This document shows, in pieces, positions 25,556 to 34,967 of a stretch of 64,000 nucleotides of DNA (position 1 is its first letter; each line of letters opens with the position of its first letter). The notes beneath the pieces were generated by a model, which saw nothing but the letters and a program-made list of their open reading frames with translations, was not told the DNA's origin and did not search any database. Both the position numbers and the translations under genes were made by a program. This stretch comes from DASZIT01 sp036489495 (GTDB lineage Bacteria; Actinomycetota; Acidimicrobiia; Acidimicrobiales; RAAP-2): positions 62,001 through 126,000 of the forward strand of contig DASXFR010000069.1 in the NCBI GenBank assembly GCA_036489495.1, written 5' to 3'.

Positions 25556-26679
25556 CGAAGGAAGGACGGGACGTCGAAGTCGTCGTCCCCGAGGTCGAGG
25601 TCGTCGTCATCGGTCGGCGAGGCGAAGATGTCCTCGTGGGCCGTTTCCAAGCCGAGCACCTTGCTGTGACCTTCGTCCCGGCCGGCGGAGGTGTGGGCCG
25701 GCTCTGCCGAACCCCGGCCTCCGGACTCCCAGCGTTCGAAGCCGGCGGCGATGACGGTGACCCGGACCTCATCGCCCATCTCCTCGTCGATCACACTGCC
25801 GAAGATGATGTTGGCGTCGGGATGGGCCACCCCGTGGATGATCTCCGCCGCCTCATTGACTTCGAACAGGCCGAGATCGGGTCCACCGGCGATGTTGAGC
25901 AGGATGCCGCGTGCCCCTTCGATCGACGCCTCGAGCAGCGGGCTGGTGATGGCGGCCCGGGCGGCATTCACCGACCGGCCTTCACCGGTCGACGAGCCGA
26001 TCCCCATGATGGCGGTGCCGGCGTTGCTCATGATCATCTTCACGTCGGCGAAGTCGGTGTTGATCAAACCCGGAATCGTGATCAGGCTGGTGATGCCCTG
26101 GACCCCCTGCATCAGCACCTCGTCGGCCATCTTGAAGGCGTTGACCATCGAGGTCTTCTCGCTCGACACGGTCAGCAACCGGTCGTTGGGAATGATGATG
26201 AGGGTGTCGACCTTCTCTTTGAGGTTTTGAATGCCGGCTTCGGCCTGGACCGAACGACGCCGGCCCTCGAAGGTGAACGGACGGGTCACCACCCCGATGG
26301 TGAGGGCACCCAAGCTCTTGGCGATCTCCGCGACCACCGGGGCAGCGCCGGTTCCGGTGCCACCACCCTTGCCGGCGGTGATGAACACCATGTCGGCGCC
26401 CTTCAGCGCCTCCTCGATCTCCGACCGGTGTTCCTCGGCAGCCAGACGCCCAACTTCGGGGTCACTTCCGGCCCCCAGTCCCCGGGTCAGCTGACGGCCG
26501 ATGTCCAACTTCAGATCGGCGTCGCTCATCAGGAGCGCTTGGGCGTCGGTGTTGGTGGCAATAAACTCGACGCCGCGAAGTCCGGCCTCGATCATGCGGT
26601 TGACGGCGTTCACGCCGCCGCCTCCCACCCCCACCACCTTGATGACGGCGAAGTAGTTGTTCTGAGCAGGAACGGTCAT
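25552..26679 (-). CDS. ftsZ: cell division GTPase FtsZ
   Basis: 375 residues; tubulin-like GTPase that forms the Z ring. GTP-binding GVGGGGVNAVNRMI, signature GGGTGTGAAPV (tubulin motif), T7 loop region NTDFADVKMIM. The C-terminal peptide DDDFDVPSFLR is the conserved tail that binds SepF and FtsW. ATG at 26677-26679 with AAGGGAA upstream; a longer open frame upstream is not coding-like. It has its own promoter in the ftsQ-ftsZ gap. Confidence 0.97.
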   Translation of the reverse strand: MTVPAQNNYFAVIKVVGVGGGGVNAVNRMIEAGLRGVEFIATNTDAQALLMSDADLKLDIGRQLTRGLGAGSDPEVGRLAAEEHRSEIEEALKGADMVFITAGKGGGTGTGAAPVVAEIAKSLGALTIGVVTRPFTFEGRRRSVQAEAGIQNLKEKVDTLIIIPNDRLLTVSSEKTSMVNAFKMADEVLMQGVQGITSLITIPGLINTDFADVKMIMSNAGTAIMGIGSSTGEGRSVNAARAAITSPLLEASIEGARGILLNIAGGPDLGLFEVNEAAEIIHGVAHPDANIIFGSVIDEEMGDEVRVTVIAAGFERWESGGRGSAEPAHTSAGRDEGHSKVLGLETAHEDIFASPTDDDDLDLGDDDFDVPSFLR

Positions 26680-26736
26680 GTATTCCCTTACCCTCGACAA
26701 AAGGTTGAAACCGTTCCAACCAGCGAGTTCGACACA

Positions 26737-26765
26737 ACGATACGGTTCATGGAGTACCTGGTCAA
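26737..26765 (-). promoter_or_regulatory. ftsZ promoter
   Basis: Minus-strand TTGACC (26760-26765), 17-base spacer, TATCGT (26737-26742), then about 55 bases to the ftsZ ATG. The 147-base gap after ftsQ is otherwise empty, apart from a second TTGACA (26779-26784) with no matching -10. Confidence 0.65.
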
Positions 26766-26826
26766 GCAACCTCGACGTTGTCAAGAGCTTAATTCGTCTC
26801 GGTTCCCAGGTGAGGGATGGTGCTCG

Positions 26827-27633
26827 TCAACTCACCGTCGGCGCCCCCGGAACGGTGACGTCGATGGTTTTCATCCCTTTGAGTGACGCGTGGGCGATGA
26901 TACTGGCCACGTCCTGGTACTTGACGTTGAGATCGGAGTCGGTGCCCATCACCACGGTGAGGCCCGAGTTGAGGGCGAGGTCGACAGTTCGGTCCGGCGC
27001 CACCGTGACCGACACCACCTGGGCGGAAAACGCCAGGGGCAGTGTCCGGCACACCTGCAATCCGGAGGCGGCCAACGTCGGCAGCCCGTGCCCCACCGGG
27101 GCGGGGGCGACCGGCCCGGCGGTGGTGGTCACCACCAGCTGCACCAGCCCGGCCGGCCGGGTCGGCTGCAGGGCCAGGACCCGCCCGGTGGCGTCTACCT
27201 GGGCCCAGAGGCCGGACGGGCCGGCCACCACCGCCACCGGCACCCGTTCGGTCACCGTCACCTGCACGCCGTCGGGCCAGTGCCGGCTCACCTGGGCGGT
27301 CCGAATGAACGGGAGCGCGCTGACCCGGGACTCGGCGGCCCCCGCGTCCAGACTGATCAGCAACGGCCGGTGGGCGAGGCCGGCGGCGTTGACGATCTCG
27401 GCGGTGGTGGTGTGGGCATGGGCGCCGGTCACCGTCACCACCCGCGCCGAGAAGAACGAGGTGTGCAGCAGCGCGAACCCCCCGCCGATGATCGCCACCA
27501 CCACCAGAACCGCGATGACGACCCGGAGTCGGCGCCGACCGATGCCCCGCTGCACCGACTGGCGGCGTTGACGGATCCGCGGGTCGATGGACGGCCGACC
27601 TCTTGCCGGCGGACGCCGGGGAGGTGACGTCAC
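26827..27633 (-). CDS. ftsQ: cell division protein FtsQ
   Basis: 268 residues. Basic N-terminal cytoplasmic tail, one membrane helix (about 37-58, VVIAVLVVVAIIGGGFALL), POTRA domain (ARVVTVTGAHAHTTTAEIVNAA) and the FtsQ beta domain (VTERVPVAVVAGPSG). It links early and late divisome proteins. The GTG at 27631-27633 overlaps the murB stop as GTGA; a GTG three bases earlier is equivalent. Between murB and ftsZ as in other actinobacteria. Confidence 0.92.
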   Translation of the reverse strand: MTSPPRRPPARGRPSIDPRIRQRRQSVQRGIGRRRLRVVIAVLVVVAIIGGGFALLHTSFFSARVVTVTGAHAHTTTAEIVNAAGLAHRPLLISLDAGAAESRVSALPFIRTAQVSRHWPDGVQVTVTERVPVAVVAGPSGLWAQVDATGRVLALQPTRPAGLVQLVVTTTAGPVAPAPVGHGLPTLAASGLQVCRTLPLAFSAQVVSVTVAPDRTVDLALNSGLTVVMGTDSDLNVKYQDVASIIAHASLKGMKTIDVTVPGAPTVS

Positions 27634-28562
27634 CACTGCCCCGGCGGATCCGCGTCGAAACCGGCCATTCGCACCTCGGTGGTGAGATCGACCCCGGTCT
27701 TGGCCGCCACCGTCGCCCGCACGTGGGCAATCAAGTTGGCCACGTCATCGGCCGAGCCGCCCTCGTCGGCCTGGATGAAGTTGGCGTGTTTTTCCGACAC
27801 CCGGGCGCTCCCGAGCCGGAAGCCTTTCAACCCCGCCGCCTCGACCAGCCGGCCGGCCGAGTCGCCCTCCGGGTTGGTGAACACCGACCCGGCGTTGCTC
27901 CCTCCCGGTTGGTTGGCCCGCCGCCAGCGAACGATGTCGGCGATGGTGGCCGCCCCCTGCTCGGGGTCGCCGTCGTCCAGACCGAAGCGGGCCGCCACCA
28001 CCACGTCGGAAGGGGCCAGCGAGGTGTGGCGGTAGGCCATCTGCAGCTCCTCGGCTGGGGCCTCGGCCGCCGCCCCGGTCCGGAGGTCCACCCAGCGGTA
28101 TGCCACCAGGCTGGCGGCGGTATCCGAGCCATGGCCCCCGGCGTTCATGCGGACCGCGCCCCCGACCGAACCCGGGACGCCGACCGCCCATTCCAACCCG
28201 GAGAGCCCGGCGGCCGCCGTCCGGCGGGCCAGCACCGGCAGACTCACGGCCGCCCCGGCCAGCACCTGGTGGCCGTCGACCTCGATGGCTTCGAACCCGC
28301 CGCCGAGCGCCACCACCAGCCCATCGAACCCGCGGTCGGCGACCAACAGATTCGAGCCCCGACCGATGACCAGCACCGGAACCCGCGCCCCGTTGACGGC
28401 GGCCGCCACCGCCAACAACTCGTCCTCGTCGGCCGGTTCGACCAGGAGGGCGGCGGTCCCCCCGACCCGGTAGGTGGTCCGGGCACCCAGCGGCGCGTGG
28501 CGCTGCCCCCGGGTTCCCAGCGCGGCGCCGACCGCGCCCAGCTCGTCGGCGGTAGCCGTCAA
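27630..28562 (-). CDS. murB: UDP-N-acetylenolpyruvoylglucosamine reductase MurB
   Basis: 310 residues, type I MurB. FAD-binding VLVIGRGSNLLVADRGF, GLEWAVGVPGSVGGAVRMNAG, and the C-terminal part with catalytic Ser/Cys region PGGSNAGSVFTNPEG and VSEKHANFI. It reduces enolpyruvyl-UDP-GlcNAc to UDP-MurNAc. Start: TTG at 28560-28562 with TAGGAA 6 bases upstream, just past the murC stop. The frame continues upstream inside murC but is not coding. Confidence 0.93.
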   Translation of the reverse strand: MTATADELGAVGAALGTRGQRHAPLGARTTYRVGGTAALLVEPADEDELLAVAAAVNGARVPVLVIGRGSNLLVADRGFDGLVVALGGGFEAIEVDGHQVLAGAAVSLPVLARRTAAAGLSGLEWAVGVPGSVGGAVRMNAGGHGSDTAASLVAYRWVDLRTGAAAEAPAEELQMAYRHTSLAPSDVVVAARFGLDDGDPEQGAATIADIVRWRRANQPGGSNAGSVFTNPEGDSAGRLVEAAGLKGFRLGSARVSEKHANFIQADEGGSADDVANLIAHVRATVAAKTGVDLTTEVRMAGFDADPPGQW

Positions 28563-28569
28563 CGGGTTC

Positions 28570-29955
28570 CTACCATCCGGGATCGTCGAGGAGTTCGTCG
28601 GGAAGCGAGGTGAGGTCGCCGGCACCGAGGGTGAAGACCAGGTCGCCGGGTCGGACCAGTTCTTCGATGACCTGGCGGAGCTCGTTCCGCCCCGGCACGT
28701 AGCGCACGTCCTTGTCCGGGTCCGCCCGTCGGACCGCCTCGGCCACCAACTCACCGGAGACCCCGGGAATCGGAGCTTCGCCGGCGCCGTAGACATCGGT
28801 CACCATCACCACGTCGGCCTCGGCGAAAGCGTCGCCGAAGGCTTGCCCCAACGCCCGGGTCCGGCTGTACCGGTGGGGTTGGAACACCGCGATGACCCGC
28901 TCCCACCCGCCGTCCTGGGCGGCGCCGAGCATGGCCTTGACCTCGCTGGGGAGATGGGCGTAGTCGTCCACGAAGGTGACGCCGTTGGCGTCACCCCGGA
29001 ACTCGTAGCGGCGGGCGACGCCGGCGAAACGGGCCAGGGCCCGAGCGGCGGCGTCGAAGGGAATCCCGGCGGCCAGCGCCGCCACGGTGGCCACCGCGGC
29101 GTTGCGGGCGTTGTGAAGCCCGGGGATGGGGATGGCCAGATGGCCGAGGGTGGCACCCGTCTCGTCGAGGAGGTCGAAGGTGATCGAGCTTCGGGATGGA
29201 TCGATGTTGACCATCCTCCGGCTGCAGTCGGCGCCGACCCCGACCGTCTGGCCGCGGTGACGGCGGCCGATCTCGGAGGCCACCGGGTCATCCCCGCCCA
29301 CCACCGGCGGCGTCGACGCCTGGGCGACGAACGCTTCGAACGCCGTCTTCACTCCGTCGAAGGAGCCGTAGTGGTCGAGGTGGTCGGCCTCCACGTTGGT
29401 GACGATGGCGATCTCGGGTTGGAGGGCGAGGAAGGTCCCGTCGCTCTCATCGGCTTCCACCACCAACCAGTCCCCGTCGTCCCAGACGGCGTTGGTCCCG
29501 ATCTCGTTGACTTCGCCGCCGATGATGAACGACGGTCGCACCCCGGCCTCCACCAGCATCAAGGCGAGCATGGAGGCGGTGGTGGTCTTCCCGTGGGTTC
29601 CGGCCACCGCGATGCAGCGCCGGAGGGCGGCGATGGCGGCCAGTGCCTCGGCCCGGCGATAGACAGGGATCCCGCGCCGGACCGCCTCGGCGACTTCGGG
29701 ATTGCGGTCGCCGACCGCCGACGACCGGGTGACGACATCGGCGTTGCCCACGTTGGCGGCCTGGTGGCCCACCGCCACGGGGATCCCCGCCGACCGCAAC
29801 CGCTCGGTGACCGACGAGTCCTTCAGATCACTTCCCGTCACCGTGTGGCCCATGGTGGCCAGCACCATGGCGATCGCACTCATCCCCGCCCCGCCGACCC
29901 CCACCACGTGAATGGACATCGGCCGGGACAGATCGAGGTGGGGAGCGACGGTCAT
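28570..29955 (-). CDS. murC: UDP-N-acetylmuramate-L-alanine ligase MurC
   Basis: 461 residues, Mur ligase. GVGGAGMSAIA (UDP-MurNAc site), AGTHGKTTTASM (ATP P-loop), EADESDGTF, NVEADHLDHYG and RRYEFRG. One common motif is altered: VDDYAHLPSE where most MurC proteins have DDYAHHPTE, so the second His is Leu. It adds L-Ala to UDP-MurNAc. The ATG overlaps the murG stop as ATGA. Confidence 0.95.
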   Translation of the reverse strand: MTVAPHLDLSRPMSIHVVGVGGAGMSAIAMVLATMGHTVTGSDLKDSSVTERLRSAGIPVAVGHQAANVGNADVVTRSSAVGDRNPEVAEAVRRGIPVYRRAEALAAIAALRRCIAVAGTHGKTTTASMLALMLVEAGVRPSFIIGGEVNEIGTNAVWDDGDWLVVEADESDGTFLALQPEIAIVTNVEADHLDHYGSFDGVKTAFEAFVAQASTPPVVGGDDPVASEIGRRHRGQTVGVGADCSRRMVNIDPSRSSITFDLLDETGATLGHLAIPIPGLHNARNAAVATVAALAAGIPFDAAARALARFAGVARRYEFRGDANGVTFVDDYAHLPSEVKAMLGAAQDGGWERVIAVFQPHRYSRTRALGQAFGDAFAEADVVMVTDVYGAGEAPIPGVSGELVAEAVRRADPDKDVRYVPGRNELRQVIEELVRPGDLVFTLGAGDLTSLPDELLDDPGW

Positions 29956-31100
29956 GGGGGCCCCTTTCGTTGGAGCGCCGGCCGGGCATGGTCCTCGACC
30001 ACCCGGGCCCCGGCATCGGCGGCGTCGGGGCGTCCGAGCGAGCCGGCCGCCCGGCCCATGGCGTCGAGGGCGGCGGGGTCAGCCAGCCACCGGTCGAGGA
30101 TGGCGGCCAGTCGGGGCGCATCGCAATCGATGTCGGGGAGCACCGCCGCCCCGCCGGCCCGCTCGAGCACCTGGGCGTTGGCGGTTTGGTGGTCGCCGGG
30201 GGCGCCGGGCAGAGGGACCAGCACCGACGGCACCCCGGCGGCGGCCAGCTCGGCCACGGTCATGGCTCCCGCCCGGCACACCACGATGTCGGCGGCCGAG
30301 TAGACGGTGGCCATCCGCTCCTCGTAGGGAACCCGCACCACCGGCCCTGTCGGCCCGATCCAGGAGATGGCCGCCTCCACCGTCTCCCAATCCCGCCGGC
30401 CGACGATGTGGTAGATCGACCGGTCCTCTCGGCCCTGCCACTGTTCGGCCAGCCCCACCACCGCGTCGTTGATGTGGCGCGCCCCGAGCGACCCGCCGAA
30501 GACGACCACGGTCGGGCGGTCCTCCGGGAGTCCGAGGACCCGGCGGGCGGCCCGGCGATCGTCGGCGGAACGGCCGGCGGCGGCGATCTCGGGCCGGACC
30601 GGGGTGCCGGTGACCACCGCCCGGGGTAGATGGGTGCCGGGCCATCCCACCGCGCTGGCCCGGGCGAACCGGCCGAGCAGCCGGTTGGCCACTCCCGGGG
30701 CGGCATCCACGTTGACCAGGACGAGGGGCACGCCGAACATCAGCGCCCCCACCGAGGCGGGGAGGCTGGCGTAGCCCCCGACCGACACCACCACCTGCGG
30801 GCGCCGGCGGGCCACCAGGCCGAGGGCGGCGATCAGGGCGACCGCCAACCCGGCCAGCGCTCCCAGGTTCTGGGCGATGACCCGGGGGCGCAGGCTGCGG
30901 GCGATACCCCGCCCGGGCAACAGGGTGAAGGGGAAGCCCCGGCCGTCGAGTGCGGTCCGGTCCTGTCCCCGGCGCGACCCGACGAATTCGATGGTGGCCC
31001 GGTCATGGCCCTGGGCGACCAGGGACTCGGCGATGGCCAACGCCGGTTGCAGGTGACCGGCGGTTCCGCCCCCGGCCATCAGTGCGTACCGGTGGGCCAT
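29952..31100 (-). CDS. murG: UDP-GlcNAc:lipid I transferase MurG
   Basis: 382 residues, GT28 family. N-terminal loop MAGGGTAGHLQPALAIA, membrane-association patch, VVSVGGYASLP, FGGSLGARHIND, CRAGAMTVAELAAAG and VPLPGAPGDHQTANA. It converts lipid I to lipid II at the inner membrane face. ATG at 31098-31100 overlaps the ftsW stop (TGATG). Confidence 0.95.
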   Translation of the reverse strand: MAHRYALMAGGGTAGHLQPALAIAESLVAQGHDRATIEFVGSRRGQDRTALDGRGFPFTLLPGRGIARSLRPRVIAQNLGALAGLAVALIAALGLVARRRPQVVVSVGGYASLPASVGALMFGVPLVLVNVDAAPGVANRLLGRFARASAVGWPGTHLPRAVVTGTPVRPEIAAAGRSADDRRAARRVLGLPEDRPTVVVFGGSLGARHINDAVVGLAEQWQGREDRSIYHIVGRRDWETVEAAISWIGPTGPVVRVPYEERMATVYSAADIVVCRAGAMTVAELAAAGVPSVLVPLPGAPGDHQTANAQVLERAGGAAVLPDIDCDAPRLAAILDRWLADPAALDAMGRAAGSLGRPDAADAGARVVEDHARPALQRKGPP

Positions 31101-32386
31101 CAGGACGAGTGGGCTCGCCGGGCCGGGCGAGCCGCGGCCCGCGGCTGTCGCTCGTGCCTGGCGATGTTCAACAGGATGCCCACCGCGGCCAGGGAGATCA
31201 CCAATGATGATCCACCGAACGACACGAACGGGAGCGGGATGCCCGTCACCGGCAGCACCCCGATGACGGCCCCGATGTTGATCAAGGTCTGACTGGTGAT
31301 CCAGATGGTGATGCCGATGGCCATCAGGCTGCCGAACCGGTCCGGCGCCCGGGTGGCGGCCCGGAGCCCGTACCAGGCGAACAGGAAGAAGAGGCCGAGG
31401 AGGGCGACGGCCCCGACCAGCCCGAGCTCCTCGCCCACCACCGAGAAGATGAAGTCGGTGTGGGCGTTGGGCAGCAGCCCCCACTTCTGGCGGCCGCCAC
31501 CCAGCCCGAGCCCGAACAGGTGTCCGGATCCGAGGCCGATGAGGGATTGCCATACCTGGTAGCCGGAGCCCGAGTGGTTGGCCCCGGGGTTGAGGAAGGA
31601 AAGGATCCGGTCCCGGCGGTAGGGGTCGGCCAGGCCCACCACCACCGCCAACGCCGCGAAGGCCATCAGGATCTTGAAAATCGGACCCACCGGTACCCCG
31701 CCCATGAACAGCATGCCGAAGGCAACGCAGCACAGCACCAGGGCCGTCCCCATGTCCGGCTGCTTGAGGATCAACAGCGAGGAGATCCCCAGAATGATCA
31801 GCACCGGGAGGATCACCGACTTGGCATCCGCGGTCCGGTCGACCCGCCGGGTGAGGAGGTCGGCCACGAAGACGATGAGGGCGAGCTTCATCAACTCGGA
31901 CGGCTGGAGGCGGAACTGCCCGAACCCGATCCACCGTGACGAGCCGCCGGCGGTGACCCCCAACCCCGGCATCAGCACCATCACCAGCATTCCCATCGTC
32001 CCGATCAGCAGGGGCACCCGGATCTTCCGCCACTTGCGGTAGTCGATCCGGGCGAAGGCGGCCAGCGCCACCAGGCCGAGACCCATCCACATGACCTGGC
32101 GGAGGAAGATCCCCCAGGTCGAGCCGTAGAGGCTCATGGAGATCACCGGCGACGCCGAGCCGACCATGACCAGGCCGAACACACACAACACCCCCACCAG
32201 CACCGTCAGGCAGGTGGCGGTGGGGACCCGGGCCAGCCGGGAACGGGAAGCGGCGGGGGCGGCGGACCGTCGAGCCGCGGGGGCGCTCCGGGTCGGACTC
32301 GACGGGTGCCGCGGGCGCGTGGCGGTGCGCTGGGTGGCGGTCCGGGACGGGGTTCGGGTGCGAGCGGTGTCAACCATGGGCACCAC
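31100..32386 (-). CDS. ftsW: lipid II polymerase FtsW (SEDS family)
   Basis: 428 residues with about ten membrane helices after a 50-residue basic, Ser/Thr/Arg-rich cytoplasmic head. SEDS motifs: SSRWIGFGQFRLQPSELMK, LILKQPDMGTALV, YRRDRILSFLNP, LPNAHTDFIFSVVGEELG and IPLPFVSFGGSSL. Glycosyltransferase partner of FtsI at the septum. GTG 32386 used; ATG 32377 is equally possible. It follows mraY directly (72-base gap), where murD would normally lie. Confidence 0.94.
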   Translation of the reverse strand: MVPMVDTARTRTPSRTATQRTATRPRHPSSPTRSAPAARRSAAPAASRSRLARVPTATCLTVLVGVLCVFGLVMVGSASPVISMSLYGSTWGIFLRQVMWMGLGLVALAAFARIDYRKWRKIRVPLLIGTMGMLVMVLMPGLGVTAGGSSRWIGFGQFRLQPSELMKLALIVFVADLLTRRVDRTADAKSVILPVLIILGISSLLILKQPDMGTALVLCCVAFGMLFMGGVPVGPIFKILMAFAALAVVVGLADPYRRDRILSFLNPGANHSGSGYQVWQSLIGLGSGHLFGLGLGGGRQKWGLLPNAHTDFIFSVVGEELGLVGAVALLGLFFLFAWYGLRAATRAPDRFGSLMAIGITIWITSQTLINIGAVIGVLPVTGIPLPFVSFGGSSLVISLAAVGILLNIARHERQPRAAARPARRAHSS

Positions 32387-32458
32387 CAGCTTCGCTTAGG
32401 CCGGCGCCCAGGTGGTGGAACCCTGCAGTCGTCGGCGTCTCCAACCCGGTCGGCCGCA

Positions 32459-33496
32459 TCATCCGGCGATCTTGGAGACGGACAGGAAGTCGGCATAGAA
32501 GATGCCCAGACCGCCGGCCGCGCACAGGCCGGCCAGAATCCAGAACCGGATGATGACCGTCGTCTCCGGCCACCCCAGCAGCTCGAAGTGGTGGTGGAGC
32601 GGGGCCATCAGGAACACCCGACGGTGAAAGAGCCGGAAGCTGATCACCTGGATCACCACCGACAGCGTGACGATCACGAACAACCCGCCGATGATGGCCA
32701 GCAGGAGGTCGAGGTTCATCAACAGGCAGAGGGCGGCCAGACCGGTGCCGATCGACAATGACCCGGTGTCCCCCATGAAGATCCGGGCCGGGGCGGCGTT
32801 CCACCACAGGAATCCCAGGCAGGCGCCGGCCAGCGCCACCGAGGTGAGGGCCAGGTCGAGGGCGTCGGGAACGTGGTAGATGGCCGGGTGGCGGAATTGC
32901 CAGTAGCCGATGACGGCCAGGGTGGCGAAGCCGAAAGTCGCCGACCCGGCGGCCAGGCCGTCGAGGCCGTCGGTCAGGTTCACCGCGTTGGCGGTGGCGG
33001 CGATGATCACCGTCGCCCACACCACCCACAACCCGGTGCCCAGATGGATGTCCAGCGAGTTGTAGCGGGTGAAGGACAGGGTGGTCGAGATGTGGGCCCA
33101 GTAGACTGAGAGCAGGGCGAACCCGAGGCCCAGCAAGATCTGGGCGCCGAACTTGGCCCGCTTGTTCAACCCGAGGCTCCGGCGGTGGCGGACCTTGATC
33201 CAGTCGTCGGCGAAGCCGATCAGCGACGCCCCCAGCACCGTCAACAGCACCAGGACCCCCGACGGGGAGACATGGGTGCCGGGAATCGCCCGGGCGGCCA
33301 GGTAGCCGATGGTGACGGCGATGACGATGCCGATGCCACCCATGGTCGGGGTCCCCGCCTTGGCGATGTGGACCTGGGGGCCGTCCTCCCGGATCTGCTG
33401 TCCGATGTTGTTCTTGATCAGCCAGCCGATGAGGACCGGGGTGAGGAGGGCGGCCACCAGCAGGGCCACCCCGCCCGAGGTCATTAGCGAGATCAT
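32459..33496 (-). CDS. mraY: phospho-MurNAc-pentapeptide transferase MraY
   Basis: 345 residues, ten-helix membrane enzyme that makes lipid I. Catalytic motifs: GTPTMGGIGI, FADDWIKVRHRRSLGLN, NLTDGLDGLAAG, FMGDTGSLSIG and the cytoplasmic MAPLHHHFELLGWPE. ATG at 33494-33496 overlaps the murE stop as ATGA, so no murF gene lies between them. Confidence 0.95.
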   Translation of the reverse strand: MISLMTSGGVALLVAALLTPVLIGWLIKNNIGQQIREDGPQVHIAKAGTPTMGGIGIVIAVTIGYLAARAIPGTHVSPSGVLVLLTVLGASLIGFADDWIKVRHRRSLGLNKRAKFGAQILLGLGFALLSVYWAHISTTLSFTRYNSLDIHLGTGLWVVWATVIIAATANAVNLTDGLDGLAAGSATFGFATLAVIGYWQFRHPAIYHVPDALDLALTSVALAGACLGFLWWNAAPARIFMGDTGSLSIGTGLAALCLLMNLDLLLAIIGGLFVIVTLSVVIQVISFRLFHRRVFLMAPLHHHFELLGWPETTVIIRFWILAGLCAAGGLGIFYADFLSVSKIAG

Positions 33497-34914
33497 CGGC
33501 GGTTCCCGGCTTCGAGGGCGGCCAGCGCCCATCGGGCCTGGTCCCGATCGTCGAAGGGGACCACCGTGCCGTCCAGTTCCTGGGTGGTCTCGTGACCCTT
33601 CCCGGCCAGGACGACCACGTCACCCGGCCGGGCCAGGCCGATTGCCCCGGCGATGGCCGCCGACCGGTCCGGCTCGATGACCAGCTCGGCGCCGGGGCCG
33701 ATCCCGGCGCCGACCTGGGCGATGATCGCCAACGGGTCCTCCGACCGCGGGTTGTCGGAGGTGAGCACCACCACGTCGGCCAACCGGCCGGCCACCTCCC
33801 CCATCATTGGGCGCTTGTCCGGATCGCGGTCACCGCCGGCCCCGAACACCGACACCACCCGGCCGCCGCCGGCCATCCGGCGGGCCGAGCCCAGCGCCGC
33901 CTCCAACCCGGCCGGGGTGTGGGCGAAGTCGACCAGCACCGCGAACGGCGGGCCCGGGGTCACCACCTCCATGCGGCCCGGCGGCGGGGTCACCGAGGCG
34001 AGACCGGCGACGATGGCCGGCTCCTCGATGCCGAGGCCTTCGGCGATGGCCGCGGCCACCAGCGCGTTGTCGACGTTGAAGGCGCCCGACAGTGGCAACG
34101 TCACCGGCCGGCCGTGCCAGCGGAACGACGACGAGCCCACCGTGAGCACCACGTCGGAGGCGTCCGACCGGCGAACCTCGGCCACCGCCACGCCGGCCAG
34201 TTGTCCGGCCAGGCGCGCACCCCAGGGATCGTCCATGTTGATCACCGCCCGCCGGGTCCTGTCAGGGACGAACAGTTGGGCCTTGGCCGCGAAGTACGCC
34301 TCCATGGAGTGGTGATGGTCGAGATGTTCATGGCTGAGATTGGTGAAGGCGGCGACGTCGAACACGATGCCATCCACCCGGTGCTGGGTTAAGGCGTGAG
34401 ACGAGACCTCCATGGCCACCGCCTGCCGGCCCTGGTGACGGAAGCCGGCCAGGATGGCCTGAAGGTCGGGTGACTCCGGGGTGGTCCGCTCACCGGTGAG
34501 CGTGCCGATCGCTCCGGCCGGGGTTCCGGCTGCAGCGAGAATCGACAGTACCAGGTGGGTCACGGTGGTCTTGCCGTTGGTGCCGGTCACCCCGACCATG
34601 ACCAGGTGGCGGGACGGATACCCGAAAAAGGCGGCGGCCACCCGGGCCATCGCCGACCGGACGGTGCCTTCCGGCACCCGGAGCTGGGGAACCTCCAGGT
34701 CGAGGAAGCGCTCGACCAGCAGGACGACGGCGCCGGCCGCCACCGCGTCAGCCGCGAAGCGGTGGCCGTCGGTGGTCGTCCCCGGCACACAGCAGAACAG
34801 GGCGCCGGCCTCGACCCGGCGGCTGTCGAAGGCGATCGACGTCACCTCGACGGGCTCGGGGCTGCCCCGGGTTCCGATCAGCTCGACGTCGCCGAGCAGC
34901 TCCTTCACTCGCAT
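33493..34914 (-). CDS. murE: UDP-MurNAc-L-Ala-D-Glu:meso-diaminopimelate ligase MurE
   Basis: 473 residues. VTGTNGKTTVTHLV (ATP P-loop), NLSHEHLDHH, VDFAHTPAGLEAAL, GDRDPDKRP and SDNPRSEDP. The DNPR motif marks the meso-diaminopimelate-specific branch, consistent with the dap genes at 49-55 kb. ATG start at 34912-34914, 53 bases after ftsI. It is followed by mraY, not murF. Confidence 0.95.
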   Translation of the reverse strand: MRVKELLGDVELIGTRGSPEPVEVTSIAFDSRRVEAGALFCCVPGTTTDGHRFAADAVAAGAVVLLVERFLDLEVPQLRVPEGTVRSAMARVAAAFFGYPSRHLVMVGVTGTNGKTTVTHLVLSILAAAGTPAGAIGTLTGERTTPESPDLQAILAGFRHQGRQAVAMEVSSHALTQHRVDGIVFDVAAFTNLSHEHLDHHHSMEAYFAAKAQLFVPDRTRRAVINMDDPWGARLAGQLAGVAVAEVRRSDASDVVLTVGSSSFRWHGRPVTLPLSGAFNVDNALVAAAIAEGLGIEEPAIVAGLASVTPPPGRMEVVTPGPPFAVLVDFAHTPAGLEAALGSARRMAGGGRVVSVFGAGGDRDPDKRPMMGEVAGRLADVVVLTSDNPRSEDPLAIIAQVGAGIGPGAELVIEPDRSAAIAGAIGLARPGDVVVLAGKGHETTQELDGTVVPFDDRDQARWALAALEAGNRR

Positions 34915-34967
34915 GCGGCGGGCAGTCGCACGGAAGCCACGCGCGCTCCTCGAGCGCCGGCAACCAT

